From: Cryptomeria japonica
Lineage: Eukaryota; Streptophyta; Pinopsida; Cupressales; Cupressaceae
DNA: 23,000 bases
Assembly: GCF_030272615.1 (NCBI RefSeq)
Contig: NC_081412.1
Location: 477,533,657-477,556,656 of the forward strand
Direction: 5' to 3'
The translations under genes were made by a program, and so were the position numbers. The notes under the pieces are model-generated. The model had not been told where the DNA came from. It worked only from the letters and a program-made list of their open reading frames with translations, and did no database searches. This document shows positions 1-9,456 of the stretch, piece by piece; the first letter of the stretch is position 1; each line of letters opens with the position of its first letter.

Positions 1-2949
1 GGAAAACCAAATGGGGGCATTCGTATCTGTACTGACTTCAGAGATCTTAACAAGGCATGTCTTAAAGATGACTTCCCCCTACCAAACATCGACATAATAG
101 TGGAACTAACAACAGGACATAACATGCTTTCACTCATGGATGGCTTTTCAAGGTATAATCAGATAAAGATCGCACCAGAGGATCAACACAAGATAGCCTT
201 CACATGTCAATGGGGAACATACTGTTGGAATGTAATGCCTTTCGATCTAAAGAATGTAGGAGCGACCTATCAAAGAGAAATGACCACCATTTTTCATGAC
301 ATGATGCATACCATAATGGAAGATTATGTTGATGACTTATTGGCTAAATCACTAACAAGAGAAGGTCATCTAGAAATATTAGAGAAAATCTTTGATAGAT
401 TGGAACAATATTATGTTCGACTCAACCCAAAGAAATGTGTCTTTGGAGTAACCTCAGGGAAGCTTCTAGGATACATTGTCTCAAGCAAAGGCATTGAGGT
501 CGATCCCGCAAAAGTCAAAGCAATCATGGACATGCCACCACTAGAGAACATTAGTTAGTTAAGGACATTACAAGGGTGCTTACAATCCATCCAAAGATTC
601 ATTGCACAACTGGCAGATAAGTGTCACCCATTTACACACCTTTTGCACAAAAACATCCACTTTTAGTGGGATGCTAGATGCCAGCAAGCATTCCAGATGC
701 TTAAAGATTATCTCATGAATACACCATTGTTGATCCCACCAGATCTGAGTAGACCTCTATTACTCTATATTTTAGCAACAAGTACAACATTGGGTGTACT
801 ATTGGCACATCATAATGCAGAAGGGAAAGAGTATTTTGTTTACTACATCTCTCGGACACTGGTTGGCTATGAACTCAATTACATACCTATTGAGTGAGCT
901 TGCCTAGCAGTAATCTTGGTAGCCACTAAATTGAGGCACTATCTGTTGACACATAAAGTACAGTTAATTGCAAAGATTGATCCACTCAAGTACTTACTCA
1001 ACAAAGCAGCATTGACAGGCCGCTTGGCCAAGTGGGTGATGATTCTAAGTGAATTTGACATCAAGTATGTGGACCGTAAAGCTATCAAAGGACAAGTCAT
1101 TGTATATCAGTTGGCTGATGCACCACTCATAGGTGGTCATCCTCTCATTTCCAATTTTTCAGATGAAGAGATATTCATGATGACAGCAACACAACCATGG
1201 AAACTATACTTTCATGGTTCATACACTAGGCATGGCTTGGGGGTAGGCATTTTGTTTATCACACCTCAAGGTGACAACATCCCGAAGTCTTACAGACTCA
1301 CATTTTCATGTACAAACAACATAGCTAAGTATGAGGCCTTGACCACAGGACTCAGGCTAGCCATACAATGGAAGTTACAGGAACTACAAGTATATGGCGA
1401 CTCCCAACTGGTCATTTGGCAAGCAACAATTGAATATTAGACCAAGGATGATAAACTCATGCTATAAAAACAAATGGCGGACAAATTAAAAACATCATTC
1501 ACTACTATCACCTTTGAGAAGATACCCAGAGATCATAATTGAGCTGCTGACGCTATGGCTACCATTGCATCTCTCCTAGATCTTCCATAAAATTCAACAC
1601 GCAACAAGCTCTTGGTCGAACAGCTTTGGATTCCCGCTTATGATATCCCCAAATCCAAGATGATATGTCACCTTGTCAGTTTCGAATCCCCATGGTATGG
1701 TGAGTTCTACACCTACCTCCATGATCACACACTTCCTCCTAACCAATTGAATAACCAATGTAAAATCTTCATTCGCCAAACCGCTTGATATACCATTATT
1801 GTTGAAACCCCATACCAACGCAGTCTTGATGGTACTCTCCTTCGATGTCTGGAACAAGATGAGATAACAAAGGCCTTGGAAGAGGTACATGAAGGAATTT
1901 GTGGAACTCATGCAAGCGGTCTGTCACTAGCCAAGAAACTCCTGCACACTGGATACTATTGGCCATCCATAGAAAAAGACTCCTACTACTTTGTCAGAAA
2001 GTGAAAGAAATGCCAAGTTCATGGAGACCTGATACATGCACCAGCACAAGAACTGCAACCAATCACAACATCATGGCCTTTTTGTCAATGGGGCTTTGAT
2101 CTTGTGGGTAAAATCCATCCATCTTCATCCAACAGCCACAAATTTATTATTACCACCACCGAATACTTCACAAAGTGGATCGAGGTTGTTCCGCTTACCC
2201 AAGTCACTAGCAAGCAGATCACCTCATTCATCCTTAATTACATCATCTGCCGGTATGGTGTACCCATGTCCATCATCATAGATAACAGACTTCCATTCAA
2301 AAATCAGGATGTTCGTGAGCTCTATGAGAAGTTTCACATCCAACACTGCTTTTCCACTCCCTATTACCCATAAGGCAATGGTCAGGCTGAAGCATCAAAC
2401 AAGACCATATTAAGAAACCTCAAGAAGACAGTCAATGATGCTGATCATGATTGGCACATTCAATTGAATCCAACACTATGGGCATATCGAACTAGCATTC
2501 GAACCCCTACAGGAGCAACTCCCTACTCACTGGTCTATGGTGCATAAGCTATCCTTCTTATTAAGGTTGAGATACCATCTCTACGGGTTTCCTTGCATAA
2601 TCTTATAGATGACGAAGCCTATAGAGTATCACGTCTTCAAGACTTAGAGCTACTTGATGAGAAGCGACAAGCTATATACAATCACCTCAAGGCCTATCAG
2701 CAGCGTATGAGCAGAAGCTATAATCATCGGGTTAGACCTCATACACTCGAGGTAGGTGATCTTGTTCTTCGAGAAAATCCTCTTAACCAACCCAACCAAG
2801 AACATTAGGGAAAGTTTGAATCAAATTGGCTGGGTCCATATGTTATTATTGTTGTATTTGTGTCTGGGGCATATCAGTTAGCTACTTCAGAAGGAGAACC
2901 GCTAGCAGATCCGATCAACAGCATGCACCTCAAATGGTTTTATACATAA
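1..2949 (+). pseudogene. pol: Tat-type pol polyprotein, 3' part (RT, RNase H, aRNH, integrase), dead
   Basis: One frame (frame 1) runs from base 1 to the TAA at 2947-2949 with about a dozen in-frame stops (among them 556, 895, 1438, 2002, 2371 and 2806) and no frameshift that I find. Reverse transcriptase spans 1 to about 560, with a TDFRDLNKAC motif and the catalytic YVDD at 325-336. The first RNase H and connection region lies at about 670-1135 (KLRHYLL; GRLAKWVMILSEFDI). The second RNase H, about 1190-1440, has lost two catalytic acids: YFHGS where the family has Asp, and NNIAKYEAL where it has Glu; GDSQLV is kept. Integrase follows at about 1850-2950: the HHCC finger has a TGA at its first Cys position (2002), and the D,D,E core shows GFDLVG, SIIIDN and [11 protein letters not shown]. 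The protein would copy element RNA and insert the DNA. Stops are mostly single-base changes, as in old drift. Confidence 0.9.
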
Positions 2950-3274
2950 TCTGCATAGAGCATCAGGCTCCCATACATACCAACAAAACACCAAAAACAT
3001 TCAGATAAATGACCTAAAGAAAATACCAAAAACAGGTGCCAATCATAAAGACTATGGCTCCATTATCTTTCAGACTTGTTGAGATCACACTCACTACATC
3101 CACTCATCCATCTATCTGAACCATGGCTTGTTATTTAATCTGGAATCAAGGATAGTACTTCATTGGGCTTGCATCCCACTTTTTCAAAGTTAGGCCTAAA
3201 CTGGGGGCAATGCCCTTAACCTATTTGATGGAAGTGGATTATGCATTATTTGTGATTCATTTGGTTCTTCATTC

Positions 3275-3361
3275 AAAACTCTCTCAAAATACCAAAAACA
3301 TTGGAAACTTATCTCACAAAATCCAAAAACATTCAAAACTATCTCACAAAATAAAAATAAA
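3275..3361. repeat. Three imperfect tandem copies, about 30 bp unit
   Basis: Copies near 3275-3302, 3304-3333 and 3334-3361 share the pattern AAACT..TCTCACAAAAT followed, in the first two, by CCAAAAACATT. The third copy runs into an A-rich tail. The CCAAAAACA core also occurs near 2988-3000 and 3027-3036. It lies in the post-integrase spacer of the Tat element. Confidence 0.6.
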
Positions 3362-4011
3362 ATGATAAAACATCAAAAATCAAAACACATGGCAACGCCC
3401 TGTACATACATTTTTCAAAGTAGATACCAAACAAACAATGTGAAAATCTCCAAACGATGACCACTTATCACATCGACCAAACAATCAACATCAAACACGC
3501 AAACTTTCTAAACAAGGATGCATCCTTCCTTACCAAAACAAGGACAAGATGACATTTTCTTTGGCAAGAAAATTTTGTTTAAGCTATCAAGTACTTGGTT
3601 GATTTGTAGGTTATTCATTCATTTATATATATCTGGTTCCTACAACATTGTTTGTGTATCTTCTGTGATTTATTCTGATAAAGTAGTGGGGCATGTCCTA
3701 ATGGTGTCTACGTGGGAAGTTCACTAAGCTACATGATCTTATGCAAAATATAGTCATAGATCACTATAGCATATAGCTCGACCATATGAGCATGAACCAT
3801 TATCGAGGGTCCATATTCTTTTATTCTTTATATATGTTGTTTGCTTGCAGGTACCATGCTCCATCCTTGGTTCCTACTGCCTCATCCAAACTCGATATTG
3901 GTTTATCTCTGACTACGGTATAAACTTGTCTCAAGATATGATCAACAAAAGATCAAGGAGGATGTTCCAAGTCATGCATGAAAGTAGATAATCCTTGTCT
4001 ATTTCGCAAGC

Positions 4012-4155
4012 AATACTCAGGTCAACTTGATCCATTATATCAAATTACTTGTATTAACTTGCTATATCAAAATTCATGTAAGGAATACTCAGGTCATCTT
4101 GAATCATTATGTCAAGTTTCTTGTATTTTCTTACAACATTTTAAAGCTCAATGAT
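4012..4155. repeat. Two-copy tandem repeat, 72 bp period
   Basis: AATACTCAGGTCA starts at 4012 and again at 4084, and the homology continues through CTTG.ATCATTAT.TCAA and CTTGTATT.. in both copies. It is an imperfect tandem duplication inside the Tat spacer. Confidence 0.7.
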
Positions 4156-4716
4156 GAAAAATAAAGCACTATCGATCGTCATTTCATCTCATCTGTATAT
4201 ATTGCATTCCGTTGCATTCCACCCCTCCATACATTTATAATAGTTGCATATCATGCATACATAATAATAACAATGCATATTCTATTTTTCCTCTTCTTCC
4301 ATAGGAATGAGTTATAGGTTCTCCATTTCTTCTATATAAAGTCAAGCCCCCCCACCCTCCCCATCTCGATAATCAACATCACATACCCTACATCGTGCCT
4401 CATCAAATCAATCAAGCCACGTTCATCACCATCCATCTCTAAATAGGAGGGGTTATGTTTCCTATCCTAAGCCATCCTATAAGCCAAGCAAGTTACTCTA
4501 TCTACATAGGTACATCGACTCACACACACCTAGATTCTCAATAGATACTTTGATCAAGTATCTTCGGGTCTCAATAGGTAATAGATCATGGTAAATCTAG
4601 ACTACATCAGGCCTTTATCATAATGACCTAGTCTCAACGGGGCTGCCATGATTCTCCAAAACCATCCATCCCACGCCCACACTATCAATTGATCCACCAA
4701 TCAAACACAATCACAA

Positions 4717-4812
4717 TAGACGATTACATGAATTGTCTATGTCTCAATGACTATTTTGCTTCATATACCTTGACTTCATTGAGCAATTATATCAATTGTC
4801 TAAGTCACATCA
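4717..4812. repeat. Short imperfect direct repeat, 63 bp spacing
   Basis: ATTA.AT.AATTGTCTA.GTC is present at about 4723-4743 and again at about 4786-4806. The surrounding 4690-4940 stretch is rich in CAATTG-like words. It is a weak tandem repeat within the spacer. Confidence 0.45.
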
Positions 4813-5277
4813 GGTCACTTTGATTCACTTACTCAGACTTTATCTTGTCCAAGTGACCAACTGACATCAACTATCACGCTCTGACTTGACCTGGGCAATT
4901 AAACCGATTGCACCAGATTGTCCAACCAATTTTGATCAATTGTATAGCATCAATCCAAACCACACACTACATCTACTCTGTATCTTTTGCATGACCTAAG
5001 GGTACTCACTGGCTTGTTGTTTCTCCATTTCACTCTATTTTCTCCCATTTCTTCATTTTATCTCCGATTTCTTCTATTTTTCACCAGTATTTCTAACTTC
5101 TTTTCTTCTACCACCTTGCCAATTTTCATTCTTTTTCGAGAGATCGCCCAATTTTTTGAAATTTTTTGGCCCATCTCTCAAGGGGGCATACCACTCATTA
5201 AATTAACATTTTATGGGGCATATTTCTTCACACCTGTTTTTCTTTCTTTGAAACAACGCGATAAACTGCACTGTCTC

Positions 5278-5290
5278 AAAGAGGGGCAAA
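5278..5290 (+). promoter_or_regulatory. Polypurine tract of the Tat element
   Basis: AAAGAGGGGCAAA lies directly before a TG that opens the LTR. A G-rich purine run adjoining the 3' LTR primes plus-strand DNA synthesis in LTR elements. The position fits well, and this tract fixes the LTR's left edge. Confidence 0.75.
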
Positions 5291-5787
5291 TGTAGTCACA
5301 TAAATCTGTCCATTTTAATTAAATGAATATTTCTCATTTCTTTGATTAAAAATCCACTAGCCATCAGTTAATTAAATTAATATTTAATTAATTCATCTTC
5401 AATCATTCTCCTATTAATTAAATAAATTATTAAATTTATTTTAATTCATTCATTAAACCAAATTCACACTCAATTAAATGAATAAATCCTATTTATTTAA
5501 TTTAATCCTCTTTCCTCTTTTAAATAAATTAAATAAAACATTTATTTAAAATCATAAACCCCCCCCACTTGCATTTTCCTACAAATGCAAGTTGCAACCA
5601 CAAGTTGAAATAAATTAATTTTATTTTAATTAAAATCATATTTTCCCTCACCCACCAAATCCACTTGCACTCCTAAATTCTTCTAGAAACTATCTAATCC
5701 TAATCAATGAGCCTAGTCCATCCCCTAATTATTGTCACATTCCTAAGCAACTTGGAGTCACTTCTCAAAGACTTCAAAGTCTTTGAA

Positions 5788-6074
5788 AAGCATTTAATGC
5801 TTTGTGTGTTCAACAATTTAACCTCTAAAGTCTTCCAAACCACTTATGGCTCTTACATGACCATTTATGGTTAACCCCTAACTCAACCCTCATGTGATTC
5901 ATGTGTCTTCTCAAGCATTTATTGCTTTGACCATGGTTATCTCTTTTACCTTTGCACAAGAGTTTATCCATTGGATAAAGGCTTTATTCTTTAAATAAAG
6001 AATTTATTCACTCAACCCAACCTTGACCTTAACTCCCAAGTTAACTCTCAGGTCATGTCAAGCATTTAATGCTT
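5788..6074. repeat. Three copies of the palindrome AAGCATTTAATGCTT in the LTR
   Basis: Copies are at 5788-5802 (exact), 5913-5927 (one change, ATTTATTG) and 6060-6074 (exact), spaced 125 and 147 bases apart. Each is a near-perfect inverted repeat, upstream of the TATA box. They could be binding sites in U3 or remnants of internal duplication; the sequence alone does not decide. Confidence 0.6.
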
Positions 6075-6216
6075 ATTCCCTCTCCTCTCAACCTATCTCA
6101 TATTGACACTTGTCATCCTGGTATTGGGTTGAAATTCCTCACATGGATTGAATATCATTTAATCCTGACCCTTGTTGAGATTACTCAATCTCAACCATCC
6201 ATTGCTCCATTTTCCC

Positions 6217-6224
6217 TATAAATA
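6217..6224 (+). promoter_or_regulatory. TATA box in the Tat LTR
   Basis: TATAAATA, preceded by a CCC and followed by GAGCCC, is a textbook plant TATA box. It sits about two thirds into the LTR, so U3 would run from 5291 to roughly 6245 and the transcript would start about 30 bases downstream. Confidence 0.65.
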
Positions 6225-6690
6225 GAGCCCATTTCTTCATAATCCAGATCCTGAAAACTTGTATGCATTTAATCTATAGTGAATTTTAGAGAGAGCATTT
6301 AGCATAAGTCACATATATTATCATTTTGGACTAAAATAAATCTTAGTTCATTTCATAATATGTCTAATTAGTTTGTTTTACACTTGCATAGCATAGTTAA
6401 TCATCTACAATCTTGAACCTCCATAAGCATCCATAGTGCAAAAAGCTGATGAGAGCTACACTAATTTGGAACTTGGAGAGGAGGGGAACAAAAGAGAAGG
6501 AGCTAAGAGCATGTTAGAAGGCATTTGGAGATGCCTTGTGATATTTGTTTCCCTAGTTAAATACTTTAGCATGTTTTTAGTGTCTCTTTTGATATGCTGC
6601 TTAGATTAGTTTTTGGTTGAATAACACTAATTTTGATCCTCGTTTCTTATTGTTTTTGTGTGTTATATGGCCACATGCTATAGTCTAACA

Positions 6691-8060
6691 CTTGTCCATT
6701 TTGTAGAGCATCAGGAACAATGTCCTCAAATGCATGAGCATCATCCAATTGAGTTTGCTATGGTTGATTGGGAAGAGGGACAATATCTATTTCTGGGAGG
6801 ATACTTAGTTGGGTGACAAACCCTTAGTATTGCATAATTCTTTAAGTGTATATCTAGTATTGCTAAGGCCTTTTTTTAACACTAGGTTTTGGACAATATA
6901 TCCCCTACTAATTATTGGAGGGATGCATCACAATATTGCCATAATCAACCTCTTCTACTACAAAGGGCTCAAGAGCTACCAAATTTCCTTAAACAATCCA
7001 AAATTCCCTTTTTCTAGAGAGAGGATAAATTCATATGGCAAATGAACACTATGGGTGAGTTCACAATTAAGTCTTCTTATCTTTCTCTACCAAAAGATAG
7101 CAGCCCCCCAGGGCATTGGAGAAAGGTTTGGAATCAACATCTAATCCCTAAGATCAATTTATTTTTGGCAGATTGCCCTTCTTAACAAGATCCTCTCCTA
7201 ATAAAATCTCTCTAAAAGGAGGTTTTGATTTCTAAACCATTGTGTCCTATGCAAGAAAGAGGAAGAAATCTGTTCCCACCACCTACTTCATTGCACCTTC
7301 GCTTGAATTCTTTAGGTCTTGGTGCTACAAAAGCTAGACTTTTCTTGGGTTATGGATTGGGATCTTCATAAATTTGTTCTAGGTTGCCATGGTCCCTCTC
7401 ATAATCCTCTAATTAAATTTTTATGGAGGTTAATCATGCCCCATCTTTGATAGAGCATTTGGAAAAAATAATGTGATTTTTAATGAAATCAAAAAATCCT
7501 ATTGAAGTGGTGTTCAAGTCCTTCTCCAAAATCCACCTAGAAAACCTCTCTACCATTTCATACCCTTGCCCTCCCTTCCCCACTTCATTGCAAGATGATA
7601 TAATTGCTTTGTATTGGGGCCTTCCTCCCTCCTATGCCAATATTGAAATTTCAAAAAGGTGGCTAAGAAGGAGAACTAAATGGAATCCACCTAAGCTGGG
7701 ATGGTGCAAGTTGAACTTCGATGGAGATACGAGACAGTCTATAGGGGAGGCAGCTATGAGGGGAACTACAAGAATGAACATGAGGGATTTGGTGACAACT
7801 TATGTGGGGAATCTGAAGGTTAATACAAACAACCAAGTTGAAGGGATGGCTTTACTTTGGGGACTCAAAGTTTCCCTCTCAATTAGGTTAATGATTTTAG
7901 TCATTGAAGGTGACTCCAAGATTATAATTTATGCAACCATGGTGCTATGCAAGACTAACTGGTCGATTGAGGGGATAATCAAAGGAATTCATATGTTTCT
8001 TCTGGGGCATGAGCACTTTTAAATTGGGCATGTCTATAAGGAGGGTAATATGGTTGTGGA
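6691..8060 (+). pseudogene. LINE (non-LTR retrotransposon) ORF2, C-terminal part, broken
   Basis: Past the reverse transcriptase, plant L1-like LINEs carry a zinc-binding region and often a C-terminal RNase H. Here DNIYFWEDT (about 6779-6805) then LGDKPLVLHNS match the conserved WED..LGDKPL stretch, with a TAG in place of Trp between them. The zinc region CVLCKKEEEICSHHLLHC is at 7241-7294. RNase H covers about 7690-8060: KLNFDGD, NNQVEGMALLWGL and EGDSKI keep the three acidic positions. Several stops and at least one frameshift (frame 2 before about 7300, frame 1 from 7483) show it is dead. It is cut at 8060 by the - strand LTR element; its 5' half is missing, probably left of the Tat insertion. 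Confidence 0.85.
8056..8060. repeat. Target-site duplication GTGGA, left copy
   Basis: GTGGA directly precedes the LTR start at 8061 and recurs directly after the other LTR at 16909-16913. Five bases is the usual duplication for LTR retrotransposons. Removing one copy plus the insert restores the LINE RNase H frame. Confidence 0.95.
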
Positions 8061-8707
8061 TGATGGACTTGAGAACAACTGAGAGAGGGGGGGTGAATCA
8101 ATGACACCAAAAATAAAACTACTTCAAACACTAACCAGTAGATGAACTTAGCAAGACTTTTAAACACAATGCATGCAATCCAAAATGATATAACAACATC
8201 CACAATAAGTAAAACATCCACCATAACACAAGTGTTTGTACGTGGAAAACCCAAATAGGTAAAAACCACGATGAGATGGAACTCACAAATTAACTATTTG
8301 CAGTAATAGATAACTGACCGGTTGAGGTCTACAAAGTGCTCTGCTAGGAGCAAATCTTGTTAGAGATCCCAAATCTTTATTAGAAGCTTATACCCTATGA
8401 AAGGTAGTACCTTGTTAGGAGTAACCTCGATGGAGGATTTCTGAATCCAAACTAATGGATCACCCTGTTAGAGGATTTGAACATTGAAGCTTGTTGGAGC
8501 TTACCCGGTTAAGGGATTTGAATTTTGTTGTGATTGTTAGAAAACAACGGGATTGGATTCATCTGTCTAAGTAGCACAATATTTGCTTGATCAGATCCTT
8601 CTAAACATATTCAACACTACTCTTTTGCATACTCTACAACTTAACTCTTTTGATTCTCTCACACAACATATCACTTTTACTCATATGAAATAATTCATTG
8701 TGATGTC

Positions 8708-8717
8708 AATATATAGA
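8708..8717 (-). promoter_or_regulatory. TATA box, 3' LTR copy
   Basis: The - strand reads TCTATATATT. The same ten bases occur at the matching place in the other LTR, so the site is conserved between the copies. Confidence 0.5.
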
Positions 8718-8790
8718 CATTTAGATTTCATGTCGGCCTCAAGAAATCATAACACAATTATCTAGGTGTGGTGTATTTGGTCAAGTGATC

Positions 8791-8862
8791 ATAACTCATC
8801 ACAAAAATACTAACAAAAATTATCGCTGGGATAACTCATCACGATTTGTGATAACTCATCAC
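8791..8862. repeat. Three copies of ATAACTCATCAC in the LTR
   Basis: Copies start at 8791, 8831 and 8851; the right LTR has the same set at about 16513, 16554 (last base changed) and 16574. They lie upstream of the TATA box in transcription sense (- strand), in U3, where enhancer-like repeats are common. Function is inference. Confidence 0.55.
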
Positions 8863-9185
8863 ACAATCAATGAATACCAATTGGAACAATAAATACTAGT
8901 TGGAGTTAAATATATGAACCTTTATCCTTGAATCTCCTGATATAATCTCTGCTTGATCTTCATGTTGATGTCGATTAATGTGTATCCACTAGTTGTCTTC
9001 TATGCATATACCGGTTGTCACAAAGTACCAGTTAGACATAAACCTCTTAGTATAGCTTCTAGCATACTGGTTGTAGTATAAACAACTTGAAGTTATACCG
9101 GTAGACAATATAAACATATGTGTGTGTATGTGTTTCATCATTGACAACATATGATGAATTCATTACAATCATCATCAAACCAACA

Positions 9186-9197
9186 ATCTCCCCATTT
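9186..9197 (-). promoter_or_regulatory. Polypurine tract of the - strand element
   Basis: The - strand reads AAATGGGGAGAT directly before the LTR start TGTTGG. This is the expected plus-strand priming site and fixes the element's orientation together with the primer-binding site at the other end. Confidence 0.85.
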
Positions 9198-9456
9198 GGC
9201 ATTGATGGCAACACTTAGAAAATTTTATAGTAATACCGCTAAGTGTGCATACAAAACAAATTTACACATATACATACTCCCCCTTAATGCATACATTATA
9301 CAAAATTTTCAAAAACACACATACATATTTCTACTCCCCCTTTGATAAAAATGCCGAATTGAAAAAGTCAAAAATATATATATAGAGAGAGAGAGAGAAG
9401 ATTTGTATCAAAGTGTTCAACATATACAACAACAACTTAAAAAACTGAATCAAGAT
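9198..9456 (-). other. Untranslated stretch between second frame and polypurine tract
   Basis: No coding frame is seen. It holds two CTCCCCCTT words (about 9279 and 9332) and an (AT)n(AG)n microsatellite, and is the 3' untranslated part of the - strand element. Confidence 0.6.
9374..9398. repeat. Microsatellite (AT)5 (AG)7
   Basis: A run of AT followed by a run of AG, within the 3' untranslated part of the - strand element. Likely variable in length. Confidence 0.85.

Larger units (their letters stand above)
2950..5277 (+). other. Non-coding spacer between integrase and 3' LTR of the Tat element
   Basis: I find no coding frame here. Open frames such as 3518-3727 and 4987-5295 are pyrimidine-rich or low in complexity and match no family I know. 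The stretch holds short tandem repeats, a G-rich patch (about 3200-3208, GGGGG followed by CAA) that resembles a polypurine tract but is not followed by an LTR start, and a C-run at about 4347-4365. Long untranslated regions downstream of integrase are usual in Tat elements, so I assign it to the same element. Confidence 0.6.
1..6690 (+). mobile_element. Ty3/gypsy LTR retrotransposon, Tat lineage, 3' part
   Basis: The window opens inside reverse transcriptase and runs through RNase H, a second RNase H-like domain, integrase, a spacer of about 2.3 kb, a polypurine tract and one LTR. In plant Ty3/gypsy elements a second, archaeal-type RNase H after the first is the hallmark of the Tat/Ogre group (established knowledge). 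The 5' LTR, primer-binding site, gag and protease would lie left of the window. The right edge at 6690 is inferred from an ACA end (TGT...ACA termini) and from LINE coding sequence resuming just beyond it. The 5-bp duplication cannot be checked because the other end is absent. Lineage is fairly sure; the exact right edge is uncertain by perhaps tens of bases. Confidence 0.8.
5291..6690 (+). repeat. 3' LTR of the Tat element
   Basis: It starts TGTAGTCACA right after the polypurine tract and probably ends TAGTCTAACA at 6690, giving TGT...ACA termini and a length near 1.4 kb. The left third is very AT-rich (TTAATTAAAT-type words). A TATA box at 6217 supports U3/R organisation. The LINE frame picks up immediately to the right. 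With the 5' LTR outside the window, the right edge is inferred from termini and context only. Confidence 0.65.
8061..9185 (-). repeat. 3' LTR of the - strand element (left copy)
   Basis: On the + strand it reads TGATGGACTTGA...CCAACA and aligns along its length with 15787-16908. It contains a TATA box (8708-8717) and three copies of ATAACTCATCAC (8791, 8831, 8851). The polypurine tract adjoins its right edge, marking it as the 3' LTR of a - strand element. Confidence 0.95.

Noticed and set aside
1594-2281. Open frames 1594-1911 (-), 1899-2099 (+) and 2036-2281 (+)
   Set aside because: They are shadows of the integrase region; the real frame is frame 1, with HHCC and D,D,E motifs.
3190-3212. 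CTGGGGGCAATG as a polypurine tract and LTR start
   Set aside because: No LTR-like sequence, TATA box or matching copy follows. The tract at 5278-5290 has all three neighbours expected.
4987-5295. 102-codon frame rich in Phe, Leu and Ser, resembling membrane segments
   Set aside because: It comes from pyrimidine-rich DNA before the polypurine tract, even reads into the LTR, and has no family resemblance.
7979-8269. - strand open frame across the LTR edge, repeated at 15769-15993
   Set aside because: It is LTR sequence read by chance; the twin frame only reflects the two LTR copies, and it runs across the element boundary.
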